Shown piece by piece: positions 43,731 to 53,985 of a DNA stretch of 64,000 nucleotides. The notes below the pieces were generated by a model. The model did no database searches. It was not told the DNA's origin and was given only the letters and a program-made list of their open reading frames with translations. Location of the stretch: contig NZ_BSDR01000001.1 of assembly GCF_027925305.1 (NCBI RefSeq), forward strand, positions 1,143,001 to 1,207,000, in the 5' to 3' direction. This DNA is from Desulforhabdus amnigena. GTDB taxonomy: Bacteria > Desulfobacterota > Syntrophobacteria > Syntrophobacterales > Syntrophobacteraceae. The position numbers and the translations under genes were made by a program. The first letter of the stretch is position 1. Each line of letters opens with the position of its first letter.

Positions 43731-46475
43731 TCACAACTCATGGCAAAAATGCTGCAAAGACTCACGAACACGCCTGCGCATACGTAAAAGATCATGCCAA
43801 CTCTCCAGAGAACTCCCCCCCTGCGCGGGCGGCCAGAGCTTCAATGCCTGCATCGCTTCCAACTGCCGGGGAATAAGGCGAGAGGCGGTAGAATTGGTAA
43901 AGAGTCGAAGACGATGATCCAGGGATCTGAGCGACTCGAATGCTGTTTGGATTTCCCGTAACACTTCATGAGAAGAGATTTTTTCCAACACACCCGGCAA
44001 GGCGGCGCGGACAGAGGATATTCTGAGAGAAGGATCCCTGTAGCCTTCCGAAAGAAGATATCCTTGAACAAGAAACTCGATATCCGCCAATCCGCCGAAT
44101 CCCAGCTTGAGGTCAACCGTCTCCCCTTTTTCCTCGCTTCGCTCACGCTGCATGCGCCCCCGCAGATGGCAGATTCTGTTCCAAACTTCCCGTGGGTCTC
44201 TCTTTCTGTAGCAGATTTCTTGAGCCCTCTCTTCGATCCAACGTCCCAGCTTTTCATGACCGGCAACATGGCGTACGCGCAAAAGCGCCTGAATTTCCCA
44301 AAGATCCGCCTGTTTCTCATAATATTCGAACCATGCGTTTCGCGTGACAATGAGAGGCCCATAATTTCCCGTGGGCCTCAGACGGGCATCCACCACGTAG
44401 CCGGGTCCTTCATGGAGAGGAGTGCTGAGCATCCGCATGAACCGCTGAGAAAAACGAACGATATCGGTGGGAATCTGATGTTCCTCTTCACCCGGTCGGG
44501 GGTCATAGACAAATACCAGGTCCAGGTCCGAAAGATAGCTCATTTCATGGCTGCCCAATTTGCCGAGACTCAAAACGCTTAGAGGCAGATCTCTGGATAG
44601 TTGAAGATTGTCCAATATGCGTTGATACGTGTGGCGAATGACAAAATCGGCAAGGGAAGTCAGCTGATGCTCCAAAGCCGCATGCCCCACATCCCCTGCA
44701 AGGTCCCCCAGAACAAGCTGCACCAGGCGTTCATTTTTAATGCGCCGAAGCCACTCCAGCCCTTCTTCCAGGCTGTCCGCCCTCTTCAAAAGGCGCGTGC
44801 TCGTCTTCTCCCAGGCCGCAATGTCGGGAAGAACACCCGAAACGGTGGCAACCCCCTCCACCAGACTCGGATGATGGGTCAAGAGCTCCGCGAGCAATGC
44901 GCTCGAAGCCACCCCCCCGCACAGATCCTGAAGCCATGGGGCGGAAGAGCGGAAGACTTTGGCAAGGCCTGGACGTTTCACTACCTGGCCAAAATAGTGT
45001 TCCATACGAAGCAGTACGATTTCCCTCAGGTCCGGTTCCTTCAGGCGTCCATATTCATTGAGAACATCCAGGATGGTCCGCCGCACGGGCGATTTGAACC
45101 CCTTGAGATGCGTTTCCAGCCGGGCCAGATCCTCGGCGGAAAAATTCCCGAGAAAATTTTCCTTTTCGACCTCTCCGGCTTTACCTTCCACTGCCCGGAC
45201 GGACTGGTCCGAGGGTTCCTCTTCCGGCTGAAACAGGGCAAGAAAATGTCCATGCACGGTGGAACAACAAGCTTCGAGCTTAGCCAGGAATTCTTTTTCA
45301 TCCGGGCCAAAACCCAGGGCCACTGAGAGCCTGCTCCTCGCCTCCTCGGACTTGGGCAGCTTTTGCGTCTGGCGATTCTGATCCAACTGTACCCAATGTT
45401 CCACTCTGCGAAGAAATATATAGGAATCTTTCAGTTCCTCCACCACCCTTGGAGGCAGCAGATTCAAATCGCTCAAACGTTTGAGACAACGGAGCGTATT
45501 GGGTTCATCCAACTCGGGATGGCGCCCGCCATAAATCAGTTGAAGAGATTGAACAAGAAACTCGATCTCCCGGATTCCCCCCACACCCAGTTTGACATCG
45601 AATTGCTGCCATTTCTTGTTGGGGCGGACAGCTTCCGCAAGAATGCGATCCCTCATGGCGCGCAGTTCATCCAACGCCTGAAAATCCAGGAAGCGACGGA
45701 AAACAAATGGACGGACCTCCTGCAGGAAAGCCATTCCCAGCGCTCTGTCTCCTGCCACAGGGCGAGCCTTGAGAAGCATCTGACGTTCCCAGGGACGTCC
45801 GGAAAGCAAATAATGATCTGTAGCCGCCGTCACCGAAGGCACCAGAGGCCCATCTTTGCCCTGGGGGCGTAAACGCATATCGACTTCAAACACGCGATCC
45901 CCTTCGGCTCGATGAGACAAAAGGCGGATGAGCCATTCGCAGAGGCGGTTCAACAGAAAGAGGCTGTCAGGCGAGGAGATTTCCCCCTGCTTTTTTGGGG
46001 AATAAAGGAAAATGAGGTCGATATCCGAGACGTAATTGAGCTCATGTCCGCCAAGTTTCCCCAGGCCCATTACCGTGATCTGCAAGTCATCCTTTACCTG
46101 GAGCCAGGTCTTCACGCCTTCCCGGTCTGTCCACCATTCAGGATGCCGGATGAGAATATCGAGACCCACCTGAAGCGCCACGCATGCCAGATCACTCACC
46201 TGAGAAGTCGTTTCCTCCAGGGAAGCCAACCCAAGCAGGTCCCTTGCGCCGATGCGAAGGAAATGACGCTGTTTGAATTCACGGAAACACGTCAGCAATC
46301 GGGCAAAAGATTCGATCCTTTCACTGCTTTCCAGCAATTCTTTGTATAAACCCGTGAGTGGATAGCGCCGGTAGAGATTCTTCCTGGCCCAGAGCCAGTC
46401 CGAAAAATCGGGGCTGCGTCGAAGCAAGGTAGCCAGATATTGAGAGGATCCCTGGATGCGTTCGATCTCGTTCAT
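43731..46475 (-). CDS. glnE: Bifunctional glutamine synthetase adenylyltransferase/deadenylylase
   Basis: GlnE adds AMP to, or removes it from, glutamine synthetase in response to PII and glutamine. The 914-residue protein has two nucleotidyltransferase domains: the N-terminal deadenylylase with GLGKLGGHELNYVSDIDLIFLY (about residues 135-156) and the C-terminal adenylylase with SLGKLGSHEMSYLSDLDLVFVYD (about 628-650). Helical linker regions with VGGIREIEFLVQSLQLIYGG and LGFGGLADIEFLVQGYLL follow each catalytic core. Length is slightly below the enterobacterial protein (about 946). It stands alone on the minus strand between plus-strand genes; no glnA or glnB is in the window. Confidence 0.96.
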   Translation of the reverse strand: MNEIERIQGSSQYLATLLRRSPDFSDWLWARKNLYRRYPLTGLYKELLESSERIESFARLLTCFREFKQRHFLRIGARDLLGLASLEETTSQVSDLACVALQVGLDILIRHPEWWTDREGVKTWLQVKDDLQITVMGLGKLGGHELNYVSDIDLIFLYSPKKQGEISSPDSLFLLNRLCEWLIRLLSHRAEGDRVFEVDMRLRPQGKDGPLVPSVTAATDHYLLSGRPWERQMLLKARPVAGDRALGMAFLQEVRPFVFRRFLDFQALDELRAMRDRILAEAVRPNKKWQQFDVKLGVGGIREIEFLVQSLQLIYGGRHPELDEPNTLRCLKRLSDLNLLPPRVVEELKDSYIFLRRVEHWVQLDQNRQTQKLPKSEEARSRLSVALGFGPDEKEFLAKLEACCSTVHGHFLALFQPEEEPSDQSVRAVEGKAGEVEKENFLGNFSAEDLARLETHLKGFKSPVRRTILDVLNEYGRLKEPDLREIVLLRMEHYFGQVVKRPGLAKVFRSSAPWLQDLCGGVASSALLAELLTHHPSLVEGVATVSGVLPDIAAWEKTSTRLLKRADSLEEGLEWLRRIKNERLVQLVLGDLAGDVGHAALEHQLTSLADFVIRHTYQRILDNLQLSRDLPLSVLSLGKLGSHEMSYLSDLDLVFVYDPRPGEEEHQIPTDIVRFSQRFMRMLSTPLHEGPGYVVDARLRPTGNYGPLIVTRNAWFEYYEKQADLWEIQALLRVRHVAGHEKLGRWIEERAQEICYRKRDPREVWNRICHLRGRMQRERSEEKGETVDLKLGFGGLADIEFLVQGYLLSEGYRDPSLRISSVRAALPGVLEKISSHEVLREIQTAFESLRSLDHRLRLFTNSTASRLIPRQLEAMQALKLWPPAQGGSSLESWHDLLRMRRRVRESLQHFCHEL

Positions 46476-46655
46476 TCCTTGGATTTTCCTTTTTCCTTGC
46501 CTGTGTGGGAAAGATCAGCCTTGAAGCCTTGCACGAACACGTTCGTTTATCATAGTATGCTGCCTTCAGGAAGAAGAAAGGGACGGACTGGAAAAATCCT
46601 GACAGATCAGCCCTTCTGAAAAAGCATTCTTACAATAAACTGAAAGGATCATCCC

Positions 46656-47393
46656 ATGCAAATTGTGGGCATCATCCCGGCGCGTTACCAATCTACGCGC
46701 TTTCCTGCAAAACCCCTGGCCATGATCCATGGACGCCCCATGATCCAGCATGTGTATGAAAGATCCCGCCTGGCATCGAGGCTGGATCGTCTGCTGGTGG
46801 CCACCGACGACACATGCATTCTCGAAGCTGTCGAGGCGTTTGGAGGCGAAGCCCTTCTCACGGGCAGCCATCACCCGAGCGGAACGGACCGAGTGGCGGA
46901 AGCGTGCCGGCTGTTGAATCTCTCGGACGGGGACATCGTCGTCAATATCCAGGGCGATGAACCCCTTGTGGAACCCGTGATGATCCATCTTCTCATCGAG
47001 GCGTTGGAAAAAACCCCTCGGTGTCCCATGGCGACCCTCGGCTTTCAGACAAGCGACGAGCGGGATTATCTCAACCCAAACGTCGTCAAGCTTGTTATGG
47101 ACAATAGCGGGAGGGCGCTCTATTTTTCGCGATCTCCCCTGCCCTGTCGCAGAGATGCCGGCGACACTCCCCTCTCATTCATTAAGCATCTTGGTTTTTA
47201 CGCCTATAGGAACGCTTTCCTGCAGACTTTTACAGAGCTTTCCCCCGGAAGGCTGGAAAACATCGAAAAACTGGAACAGCTACGAACGCTCGAACACGGC
47301 TATTGCATTCGCGTCGCGTTATCCCCGGTCGAAACCCATGGAATAGATACCCCCCAAGACCTTGAAAAACTGAACCTTATCATGCATCCCTGA
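46656..47393 (+). CDS. kdsB: 3-deoxy-manno-octulosonate cytidylyltransferase
   Basis: KdsB activates Kdo as CMP-Kdo for lipopolysaccharide core synthesis in the cytoplasm. The 245-residue protein is of normal length and starts with the nucleotide-binding motif IIPARYQSTRFPAKPLAMIHGRPMIQHVYERS. Further family motifs are SGTDRVAEA, VNIQGDEPLVEP, and HLGFYAYRNAFLQTF with EQLRTLEHG. GAAAGGA precedes the ATG. Together with kdsD at 53986 it shows a Kdo-containing Gram-negative outer membrane. Confidence 0.96.
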   Translation: MQIVGIIPARYQSTRFPAKPLAMIHGRPMIQHVYERSRLASRLDRLLVATDDTCILEAVEAFGGEALLTGSHHPSGTDRVAEACRLLNLSDGDIVVNIQGDEPLVEPVMIHLLIEALEKTPRCPMATLGFQTSDERDYLNPNVVKLVMDNSGRALYFSRSPLPCRRDAGDTPLSFIKHLGFYAYRNAFLQTFTELSPGRLENIEKLEQLRTLEHGYCIRVALSPVETHGIDTPQDLEKLNLIMHP

Positions 47394-47786
47394 TAATTCT
47401 CCTCTCCACAAGTATGCCCGCACCGAATTTCGAAACAAAAATGTTCTGCTTTGGATGATGAAATCGGTTGCCATCCTCCAATTTATCGTTACAATTGGTC
47501 GGTTAAGATTGCGGGTACGATGAACTTGCGTGCTCAGGATTTTGCCACACAATTCGTTCGCCTTTTCCCGAACAAATGCATTTCAAAGATCAGGCGGATT
47601 CTTCCGGACCAAAGTGGCAAGGGGATGAGCCGTTTGAAACCTATAGATATACTGCAAGCGGCTATAAATTGGACCTCATGTCATTACGACCGAAGGGAGA
47701 AATCTTAAGATCCCCCACATTCGTTCGGGATGACCAAAACCCAAATTCAAACCGTGTGCAGTTATAGAATGGAACGAGGAAGAAAG
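47394..47786. other. Intergenic region upstream of carA
   Basis: About 390 bases between kdsB and carA. No gene was recognised. It should contain the carA promoter, which I could not define with confidence; a palindromic repeat occupies 47680-47734. Confidence 0.35.
47680..47734. repeat. Imperfect palindromic repeat upstream of carA
   Basis: The left arm gtcattacgaccgaagggag (from 47680) and the right arm cattcgttcgggatgac (to 47734) are imperfect reverse complements centred on aatcttaagat. The pattern gtcattNcgaNcgaag...aatctt is like a widely dispersed bacterial palindrome known to me from other genomes; not verified by search. Confidence 0.6.
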
Positions 47787-48932
47787 ATGACTTCTCCATG
47801 GAAGCGAACCAAAGCGCTGCTCTTGCTCGAAGATGGGGCCGTTTTCAAAGGATATGCGTTTGCCGGCCAGGGGCGTGCGCTGGGTGAGGTAGTGTTCAAC
47901 ACCAGTATGACCGGTTACCAGGAAGTGCTTACTGATCCTTCCTACAAAGGGCAGATCGTGACGATGACTTACCCTTTGAGCGGAACATACGGCATCAACG
48001 ATGAGGACATGGAATCGGCCGCCATACAGGTAGAAGGCTTTATCGTAAAAGAATATCAAGATTTTGTCAGCAACTGGCGCAGCAAGAAAAGCCTGGCAGA
48101 CTTCCTGAACGAGCACGGTAAAATCGGCCTGGAAGGCATCGACACACGGGCGCTCACACGGCACATTCGTGTGGTTGGAGCCATGCGCGGAATCATTGCC
48201 ACGGATACCGACGACATCGAACAGCTTATGGAGGCAGTGCACACCTTTCCTGGTCTGAACGGTTTGGATCTTGTCCGGCATGTAACCTGTCAAAAGCCAT
48301 ATCGTTGGAACAATGGACCTCAACCTGCCGATGTATCCGAAGCCTGGTCCAAAGACAAACCGGGCTTCAAGGTTGCCGCCATAGATTGTGGAGTCAAATA
48401 CAACATCCTTCGCAAACTCGAACAGGCAGGATGTCAGGTCATGGTTTTCCCTGCTCAAACGACGGCGGAAGAAATCCTTGCCACAGAACCCGACGGGGTT
48501 TTTCTCTCCAATGGGCCCGGCGATCCGGCGGCGGTCGGTTATGTCGTAGACACGGTCCGGCATCTTTTGGGAAAAAAACCCGTATTCGGCATATGCCTGG
48601 GGCATCAGCTCATGGGTCTCGCCCTGGGAGGCCGCACCTTCAAACTCAAGTTCGGCCATCGCGGAGCCAACCAACCGGTCAAGGACCTCTCCACCGGCAA
48701 AGTGGAAATCACTTCCCAGAACCACGGCTTCTGCGTCGATCTGGAATCTCTCAAGGAAAAGCCTCTGAGGTTGACGCACATCAACCTCAACGACAATACG
48801 CTGGAAGGCATGGAACACCTGGAAATTCCTGCATTCAGCGTTCAATATCACCCCGAAGCCGCTCCGGGTCCCCATGATGCATCTTATCTCTTTGAACGGT
48901 TTGTGCAGCTCATGGAAAAGGAAAAGAAATAA
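47787..48932 (+). CDS. carA: Carbamoyl-phosphate synthase small (glutaminase) subunit
   Basis: CarA hydrolyses glutamine and channels ammonia to CarB for carbamoyl phosphate, feeding pyrimidine and arginine synthesis. The ATG at 47787 behind GAGGAAGA gives 381 residues (the frame opens 19 codons earlier, in non-conserved sequence). The N-terminal domain shows [16 protein letters not shown] and [28 protein letters not shown]; the class I glutaminase domain has the nucleophile Cys270 in [15 protein letters not shown] and the His-Glu pair in [14 protein letters not shown]. It is followed by a 104-base repeat and then carB. Confidence 0.96.
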   Translation: MTSPWKRTKALLLLEDGAVFKGYAFAGQGRALGEVVFNTSMTGYQEVLTDPSYKGQIVTMTYPLSGTYGINDEDMESAAIQVEGFIVKEYQDFVSNWRSKKSLADFLNEHGKIGLEGIDTRALTRHIRVVGAMRGIIATDTDDIEQLMEAVHTFPGLNGLDLVRHVTCQKPYRWNNGPQPADVSEAWSKDKPGFKVAAIDCGVKYNILRKLEQAGCQVMVFPAQTTAEEILATEPDGVFLSNGPGDPAAVGYVVDTVRHLLGKKPVFGICLGHQLMGLALGGRTFKLKFGHRGANQPVKDLSTGKVEITSQNHGFCVDLESLKEKPLRLTHINLNDNTLEGMEHLEIPAFSVQYHPEAAPGPHDASYLFERFVQLMEKEKK

Positions 48933-48990
48933 GCGGGAACCAACGCTTGCCATCGATACTGACCACCGGCCTGCGGCCGACATTAAAAGC

Positions 48991-49094
48991 CTATCCGGAA
49001 ACCTTCCTGTGGACTTTGGAACACCCCCTTAGTCCCCCCCTCGAGGGGGGAATTGAAAGGGGGGTGTGCGCTGCCGGGGAAGGTTTCCGGATAG
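48991..49094. repeat. 104-base element with perfect 17-bp terminal inverted repeats
   Basis: The ends ctatccggaaaccttcc (48991-49007) and ggaaggtttccggatag (49078-49094) are perfect reverse complements. A second, inner inverted repeat (acaccccctt... to ...aaggggggtgt) surrounds a C-run/G-run core that resembles the core of the MITE-like elements at 12894 and 17145, although the terminal repeats differ. It lies in the 182-base gap between carA and carB, ending 20 bases before the carB ATG. No open frame of its own is evident. Confidence 0.85.
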
Positions 49095-49114
49095 ATTCCA
49101 AGGAACAGGAGCAC

Positions 49115-52100
49115 ATGCCCAAGCGAACAGACATCCACAAAATTCTCATCATTGGTTCAGGACCTATTATCATCAGTCAGGCTTGCGAGTTCGATTATTC
49201 GGGGACTCAGGCATGCAAGGCCCTCCGCGAAGAGGGATACGAAATCGTTCTCATCAACAGCAACCCCGCCACCATCATGACCGACCCGGAAACGGCCGAC
49301 CGCACCTACATCGAACCCATCACTCCCGAAGCTGTAGCCAAAGTCATCGCAAGGGAGCGTCCCGACGCACTCCTTCCCACCCTTGGAGGCCAGACCGCTC
49401 TCAATGTCGCCGTCAAACTGGCGGAAATGGGAGTGCTGGAACGCTACAATGTCGATATGCTCGGCGCACGGGTGGATGTCATCAAGAAGGCGGAAGACCG
49501 CGAGCTCTTTCGGGATGCCATGACGAAGATCGGGCTCAAGGTTCCTGCGAGCGGAATCGCCCGTACGATGGGAGAAGTCGAGACCATTGCCCGGGAAATC
49601 GGTTTTCCTATCATTGTCCGTCCTTCATTCACCCTCGGAGGAACCGGCGGAGGTGTGGCCTACAACCGGGAAGAACTTCTGGAACTTTCTCAAGGCGGCC
49701 TCGACGCCAGCCCCATCCACACGGTCATGCTCGAGCAATCCGTTTTGGGCTGGAAGGAATTTGAACTAGAAGTCATGCGCGACAAGATGGACAATGTAGT
49801 CATCATTTGTTCCATTGAAAACATGGATCCCATGGGCGTCCACACGGGTGACTCCATTACAGTGGCTCCGGCGCAGACTCTAACGGACCGGGAATACCAG
49901 GTGCTTCGGGATGCTTCCGTTGCCATTCTGCGGGAAATCGGCGTAGAAACGGGTGGATCCAACGTGCAGTTCGCCATTAATCCGGAAAACGGGGAAATGG
50001 TAGTCATTGAAATGAACCCTCGCGTTTCCAGGTCCTCGGCTCTCGCATCCAAGGCCACGGGGTTTCCCATTGCCAAAATCGCGGCAAAACTCGCCGTGGG
50101 ATATTCCCTGGACGAAATCGCAAACGACATCACCCGGGAAACCCGCGCGTCCTTTGAACCCACCATCGACTACTGTGTGGTGAAAATTCCCCGCTTCACC
50201 TTTGAAAAGTTCCCAGATACCGAGGACTTCCTCACCACTTCCATGAAGTCGGTTGGGGAAACCATGGCCATCGGCAGAACTTTCAAGGAATCTCTGCAAA
50301 AAGCCATCCGCTCTCTTGAAATCGGCCGTTACGGATTCGGAGATCCCCCTCTCAGCGTCGACGGCGATTACTTGGATGCCCTCAAACAAAAGATACGCCG
50401 CCCCAATTCAAAACGCCTGTTCCAAATCGCCGAAGCCATGAAACTTGGAGTAACGGTGGAGGAACTCTACGAACTGACCTGGATCGACCCCTGGTTCCTT
50501 CATCATATGCAGCAGATCGTCGAGATGGAAACGGCCATTCGAGCGTCTGTCACTTCACCGAATTTTCTCGATGATCCGGATCAACTGCGCTTCGCCAAAT
50601 CCTGGGGATTTTCCGATGTGAGGCTGGCCGCACTGGCGGGAACCGACGAGGAAACGATTCGTCAAAAAAGGATCCAGCACGGAATAAAGCCCGTTTACAA
50701 GCTTGTGGACACCTGCGCCGCAGAATTCGAAGCTTACACACCTTACTATTATTCCACTTATGAAACCGAAGATGAGTCACGGCCTTCAAACCAGCCCAAG
50801 GTGGTCATCCTCGGAGGCGGTCCCAACCGCATCGGACAGGGTATAGAATTCGATTATTGTTGCGTGCATGCTTCCTTTTCGCTGCGGGAGGAAAACCACG
50901 AATCCATCATGGTCAACTCCAACCCGGAGACGGTTTCAACCGACTACGACACGTCCGACAAGCTCTATTTCGAACCCCTCACCCGGGAAGATGTTCTCCA
51001 TATCCTGGAAACAGAGCAACCCAAAGGCATGATTGTTCAGTTCGGAGGCCAAACCCCCCTCAATCTTGCAGTTCCCCTGGAAAAGGCGGGAGCCAGGATC
51101 CTTGGAACCTCCCCTGACGCCATCGATCTTGCCGAAGACCGCAAGCGTTTTCAGCAGATGTTGCAAAAGCTCGGCCTCAAACAACCGAACAATGCCACGG
51201 CTTTTACCATAGAAGAGGCTTTGAAGGCCGCCGAAGAGATCGGCTACCCGGTCGTGGTGCGCCCCTCCTACGTGCTGGGTGGAAGAGCCATGGAAATCGT
51301 CTACGACGAAAACATGCTCAAAAGGTTTATGGAAAAGGCGGTCCACATTTCTCCCGGCCACCCCATTCTCCTGGATCAGTTCCTCGAGGACGCCACAGAG
51401 GTGGATGTAGACGCCATCTGTGACGGTCAAATGACGGTCGTGGGCGGCATCATGGAACATATCGAAGAGGCCGGTATCCATTCGGGCGACAGCGCATGCG
51501 TCCTTCCGCCTTTCACCATTCCCCCGGACGTACAGGAAGAGATCAAGAGGCAGACCAGGCTCATGGCCAAGGAGTTGGGTGTCGTGGGATTGATGAACGT
51601 GCAGTTCGCTTTGCAGAAGGGAGAGATCTATATCCTGGAGGTCAACCCCAGGGCTTCACGCACCGTTCCTTTCGTGAGCAAGGCCATTGGATACCCCTTG
51701 GCAAAACTGGCCACTAAGGTTATGCTTGGAAAGTCTTTGAAAGAATTGGGATTTGACCATGAAGTGACACCGAAACATATCTCCGTGAAGGAATCTGTTT
51801 TCCCCTTTTCGCGCTTTCCCAATGTAGACCTTTTGCTCGGACCTGAAATGAAGTCGACGGGCGAGGTCATGGGAATCGGCCCCAATTTCGGCATCGCTTT
51901 CGCCAAGGCCCAGTCAGCCACCGGTTATGAACTCCCCACCAAGGGTACTGTTTTTATCAGCGTCCACAACGCCGATAAACCCAAAGTACTTCCCGTGGCC
52001 AGGAAGTTCAAAGACTTGGGGTTCCGTTTGATTGCAACGACAGGAACTGCAGCCTATCTCAGGGAACACGGGGTTCCCACGGAAACCGTCTTTAAGCTGA

Positions 52101-52342
52101 AAGAAGGACGGCCCCATGTGATGGACCATATCAAAAATGGTGAAATCCAGCTTGTGATCAACAGCAGTCTCGGAAAAAAGACGTTTTCGGATTCTTATGA
52201 AATACGGCGTACGACCCTGCTTTACAACATCCCGTATACCACGACGATTTCCGGCGCAAGAGCCATGGCCGAAGCGGTGGAAGAGTTGCAGCGGGGCGAC
52301 TGGGACGTGAAGACCATTCAGGAATATCACCGGGAAAGCTAG
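49115..52342 (+). CDS. carB: Carbamoyl-phosphate synthase large subunit
   Basis: CarB makes carbamoyl phosphate from bicarbonate, ATP and ammonia supplied by CarA. From the ATG at 49115 (AGGAACAGGAG upstream) it has 1075 residues, the normal length: two homologous ATP-grasp halves ([19 protein letters not shown] and [21 protein letters not shown] begin them), [10 protein letters not shown] and [11 protein letters not shown] nucleotide loops, [22 protein letters not shown] and [22 protein letters not shown], and a C-terminal allosteric MGS-like domain ([11 protein letters not shown]...[10 protein letters not shown]). The frame is open upstream to 48947, but those 56 codons run through the terminal-repeat element and match no CarB. 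Confidence 0.97.
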   Translation: MPKRTDIHKILIIGSGPIIISQACEFDYSGTQACKALREEGYEIVLINSNPATIMTDPETADRTYIEPITPEAVAKVIARERPDALLPTLGGQTALNVAVKLAEMGVLERYNVDMLGARVDVIKKAEDRELFRDAMTKIGLKVPASGIARTMGEVETIAREIGFPIIVRPSFTLGGTGGGVAYNREELLELSQGGLDASPIHTVMLEQSVLGWKEFELEVMRDKMDNVVIICSIENMDPMGVHTGDSITVAPAQTLTDREYQVLRDASVAILREIGVETGGSNVQFAINPENGEMVVIEMNPRVSRSSALASKATGFPIAKIAAKLAVGYSLDEIANDITRETRASFEPTIDYCVVKIPRFTFEKFPDTEDFLTTSMKSVGETMAIGRTFKESLQKAIRSLEIGRYGFGDPPLSVDGDYLDALKQKIRRPNSKRLFQIAEAMKLGVTVEELYELTWIDPWFLHHMQQIVEMETAIRASVTSPNFLDDPDQLRFAKSWGFSDVRLAALAGTDEETIRQKRIQHGIKPVYKLVDTCAAEFEAYTPYYYSTYETEDESRPSNQPKVVILGGGPNRIGQGIEFDYCCVHASFSLREENHESIMVNSNPETVSTDYDTSDKLYFEPLTREDVLHILETEQPKGMIVQFGGQTPLNLAVPLEKAGARILGTSPDAIDLAEDRKRFQQMLQKLGLKQPNNATAFTIEEALKAAEEIGYPVVVRPSYVLGGRAMEIVYDENMLKRFMEKAVHISPGHPILLDQFLEDATEVDVDAICDGQMTVVGGIMEHIEEAGIHSGDSACVLPPFTIPPDVQEEIKRQTRLMAKELGVVGLMNVQFALQKGEIYILEVNPRASRTVPFVSKAIGYPLAKLATKVMLGKSLKELGFDHEVTPKHISVKESVFPFSRFPNVDLLLGPEMKSTGEVMGIGPNFGIAFAKAQSATGYELPTKGTVFISVHNADKPKVLPVARKFKDLGFRLIATTGTAAYLREHGVPTETVFKLKEGRPHVMDHIKNGEIQLVINSSLGKKTFSDSYEIRRTTLLYNIPYTTTISGARAMAEAVEELQRGDWDVKTIQEYHRES

Positions 52343-52415
52343 AGTTCCGAGGAGAACGAAACATCCAAATGCCTGAACGGATGGTTTCAATTTTTTAACG
52401 GAGGCGTTATCAACG

Positions 52416-53879
52416 ATGACCGACTACCCGACTCTCATCACTCACAATTCATCTCCCATCAGCCGGCTCTACACTCCCTCAAAGCGTGAAGAATGCGGAA
52501 TTTTTGGTGTTTTTGGAAACAACGATGCTGCAAAATTGAGTTACTTCGGACTTTACGCACTGCAGCACCGGGGCCAGGAGAGTGCCGGAATCGCTGTTTC
52601 GGACGGCTGTCAGGTCCGCGAATACAAACATATGGGTCTGGTCCACGATGTCTTTAAAGAAGATACATTGAAGAGCCTCAAGGGACACCTGGCCATCGGC
52701 CACGTCCGCTATTCCACTACGGGCGCCTCCCTTCTGGCCAATGCACAGCCCTTCGTCGTCTTTCACGGCAATGAATATTACGGCATCGCCCATAACGGCA
52801 ATATTGTGAACGCCATCCAACTGCGCCGGGAATTGGAGCGGGATGGCGCCATCTTTCAGTCCACCATGGACACCGAAATCATCATGCACCTCATGGCCAG
52901 GAACCTCAAATACGGCATCGAAGAAGCTCTTGTCGAGGCCTTGAAAAGTGTGAAAGGCGCCTACTCTCTGGTCATGTGCACCAGAGATAAACTCATCGCC
53001 ATTCGCGACCCCCGGGGATTCCGCCCCCTGTGCCTGGGGGAAGTGAACGGCAGTTACGTTCTCGCCTCCGAAACCTGTGCCTTCGATCTCATCGAAGCCA
53101 CTTATATCCGGGACATCGAACCGGGAGAAATTCTCATCATCGACAGGAACGGGCTCCGCTCCCTCAAGCCTTTTCCACAGGTTCCACCGGCTTACTGTAT
53201 TTTTGAGTTCGTTTACTTTGCACGGCCCGACAGCAACATCTTCGGCCAAAACGTATACCTTTGCCGAAAAAGGTTGGGGCATCTTCTGGCCCAAGAAAAC
53301 TGTCCCATTTCGGCGGACTACATCATGCCTTTCCCGGATTCCGGGAACTACGCCGCCATCGGATTTGCCGAAGCCTCCAAAATCCCCCTGGAAATGGGAA
53401 TCATTCGAAACCACTACGTGGGACGAACCTTTATCCAGCCGAGCCAGGCCATGCGGGATTTTGGAGTGCGCATCAAACTGAATCCCGTCAAGGAACTCCT
53501 CCACGGAAAACGGGTCGTTCTGGTGGAAGATTCCATCATCCGCGGAACCACCACCCGTACACGCATCAATGCGCTTCGCCAGGCCGGTGCCAGGGAAGTA
53601 CACATGGTGGTCAGTTGCCCCCCTCACCGATTCCCCTGCCCTTACGGCATCGATTTTTCAACAAAAGGGGAACTCATTGCAGCATCCCACACCGTGGACG
53701 AGATCCGGCAGTTCATCGGACTGGACTCCCTCAACTATCTGAGCCTGGATGGGCTTTTGGAAGGCGCCAGGGCGACCAGCAGCAATCACTCCTTCTGCCT
53801 GGCCTGTTTTACGGGAGATTATTCCATACCTGTCGAAGAACCGGTCCGCAAAGACTGCTTCGAGCAGCAGCGTTCCTGA
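52416..53879 (+). CDS. purF: Amidophosphoribosyltransferase (iron-sulfur type)
   Basis: PurF performs the first committed step of purine synthesis, PRPP plus glutamine to phosphoribosylamine. The 487-residue protein has an N-terminal propeptide ending before the nucleophile Cys27 (EECGIFGVFG), the class II glutaminase domain (LQHRGQESAGIAVSDG, GHVRYSTTG, HNGNIVNA) and a phosphoribosyltransferase domain with VVLVEDSIIRGTTTR. Cys residues in CIFEFVYFARPDS, CPPHRFPCPYGID and HSFCLACFTGDY match the Bacillus-type enzyme, which carries a [4Fe-4S] cluster and is matured by propeptide removal. It follows carB by 73 bases, an unusual pyrimidine/purine pairing but a plausible single operon. Confidence 0.96.
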   Translation: MTDYPTLITHNSSPISRLYTPSKREECGIFGVFGNNDAAKLSYFGLYALQHRGQESAGIAVSDGCQVREYKHMGLVHDVFKEDTLKSLKGHLAIGHVRYSTTGASLLANAQPFVVFHGNEYYGIAHNGNIVNAIQLRRELERDGAIFQSTMDTEIIMHLMARNLKYGIEEALVEALKSVKGAYSLVMCTRDKLIAIRDPRGFRPLCLGEVNGSYVLASETCAFDLIEATYIRDIEPGEILIIDRNGLRSLKPFPQVPPAYCIFEFVYFARPDSNIFGQNVYLCRKRLGHLLAQENCPISADYIMPFPDSGNYAAIGFAEASKIPLEMGIIRNHYVGRTFIQPSQAMRDFGVRIKLNPVKELLHGKRVVLVEDSIIRGTTTRTRINALRQAGAREVHMVVSCPPHRFPCPYGIDFSTKGELIAASHTVDEIRQFIGLDSLNYLSLDGLLEGARATSSNHSFCLACFTGDYSIPVEEPVRKDCFEQQRS

Positions 53880-53985
53880 TTTTTCTGCCTCCGGCATGTC
53901 ACTATACTCTACACGGATGAAATTGAACTTTTTGATCATGACGTAGAAGTCAAGATTTCGATCGTTCGCAGTAGATAAGGTCCAA

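Noticed and set aside
48947-49114. Upstream extension of the carB frame
   Set aside because: It translates a terminal-inverted-repeat element; CarB homology and a good ribosome binding site start at 49115.
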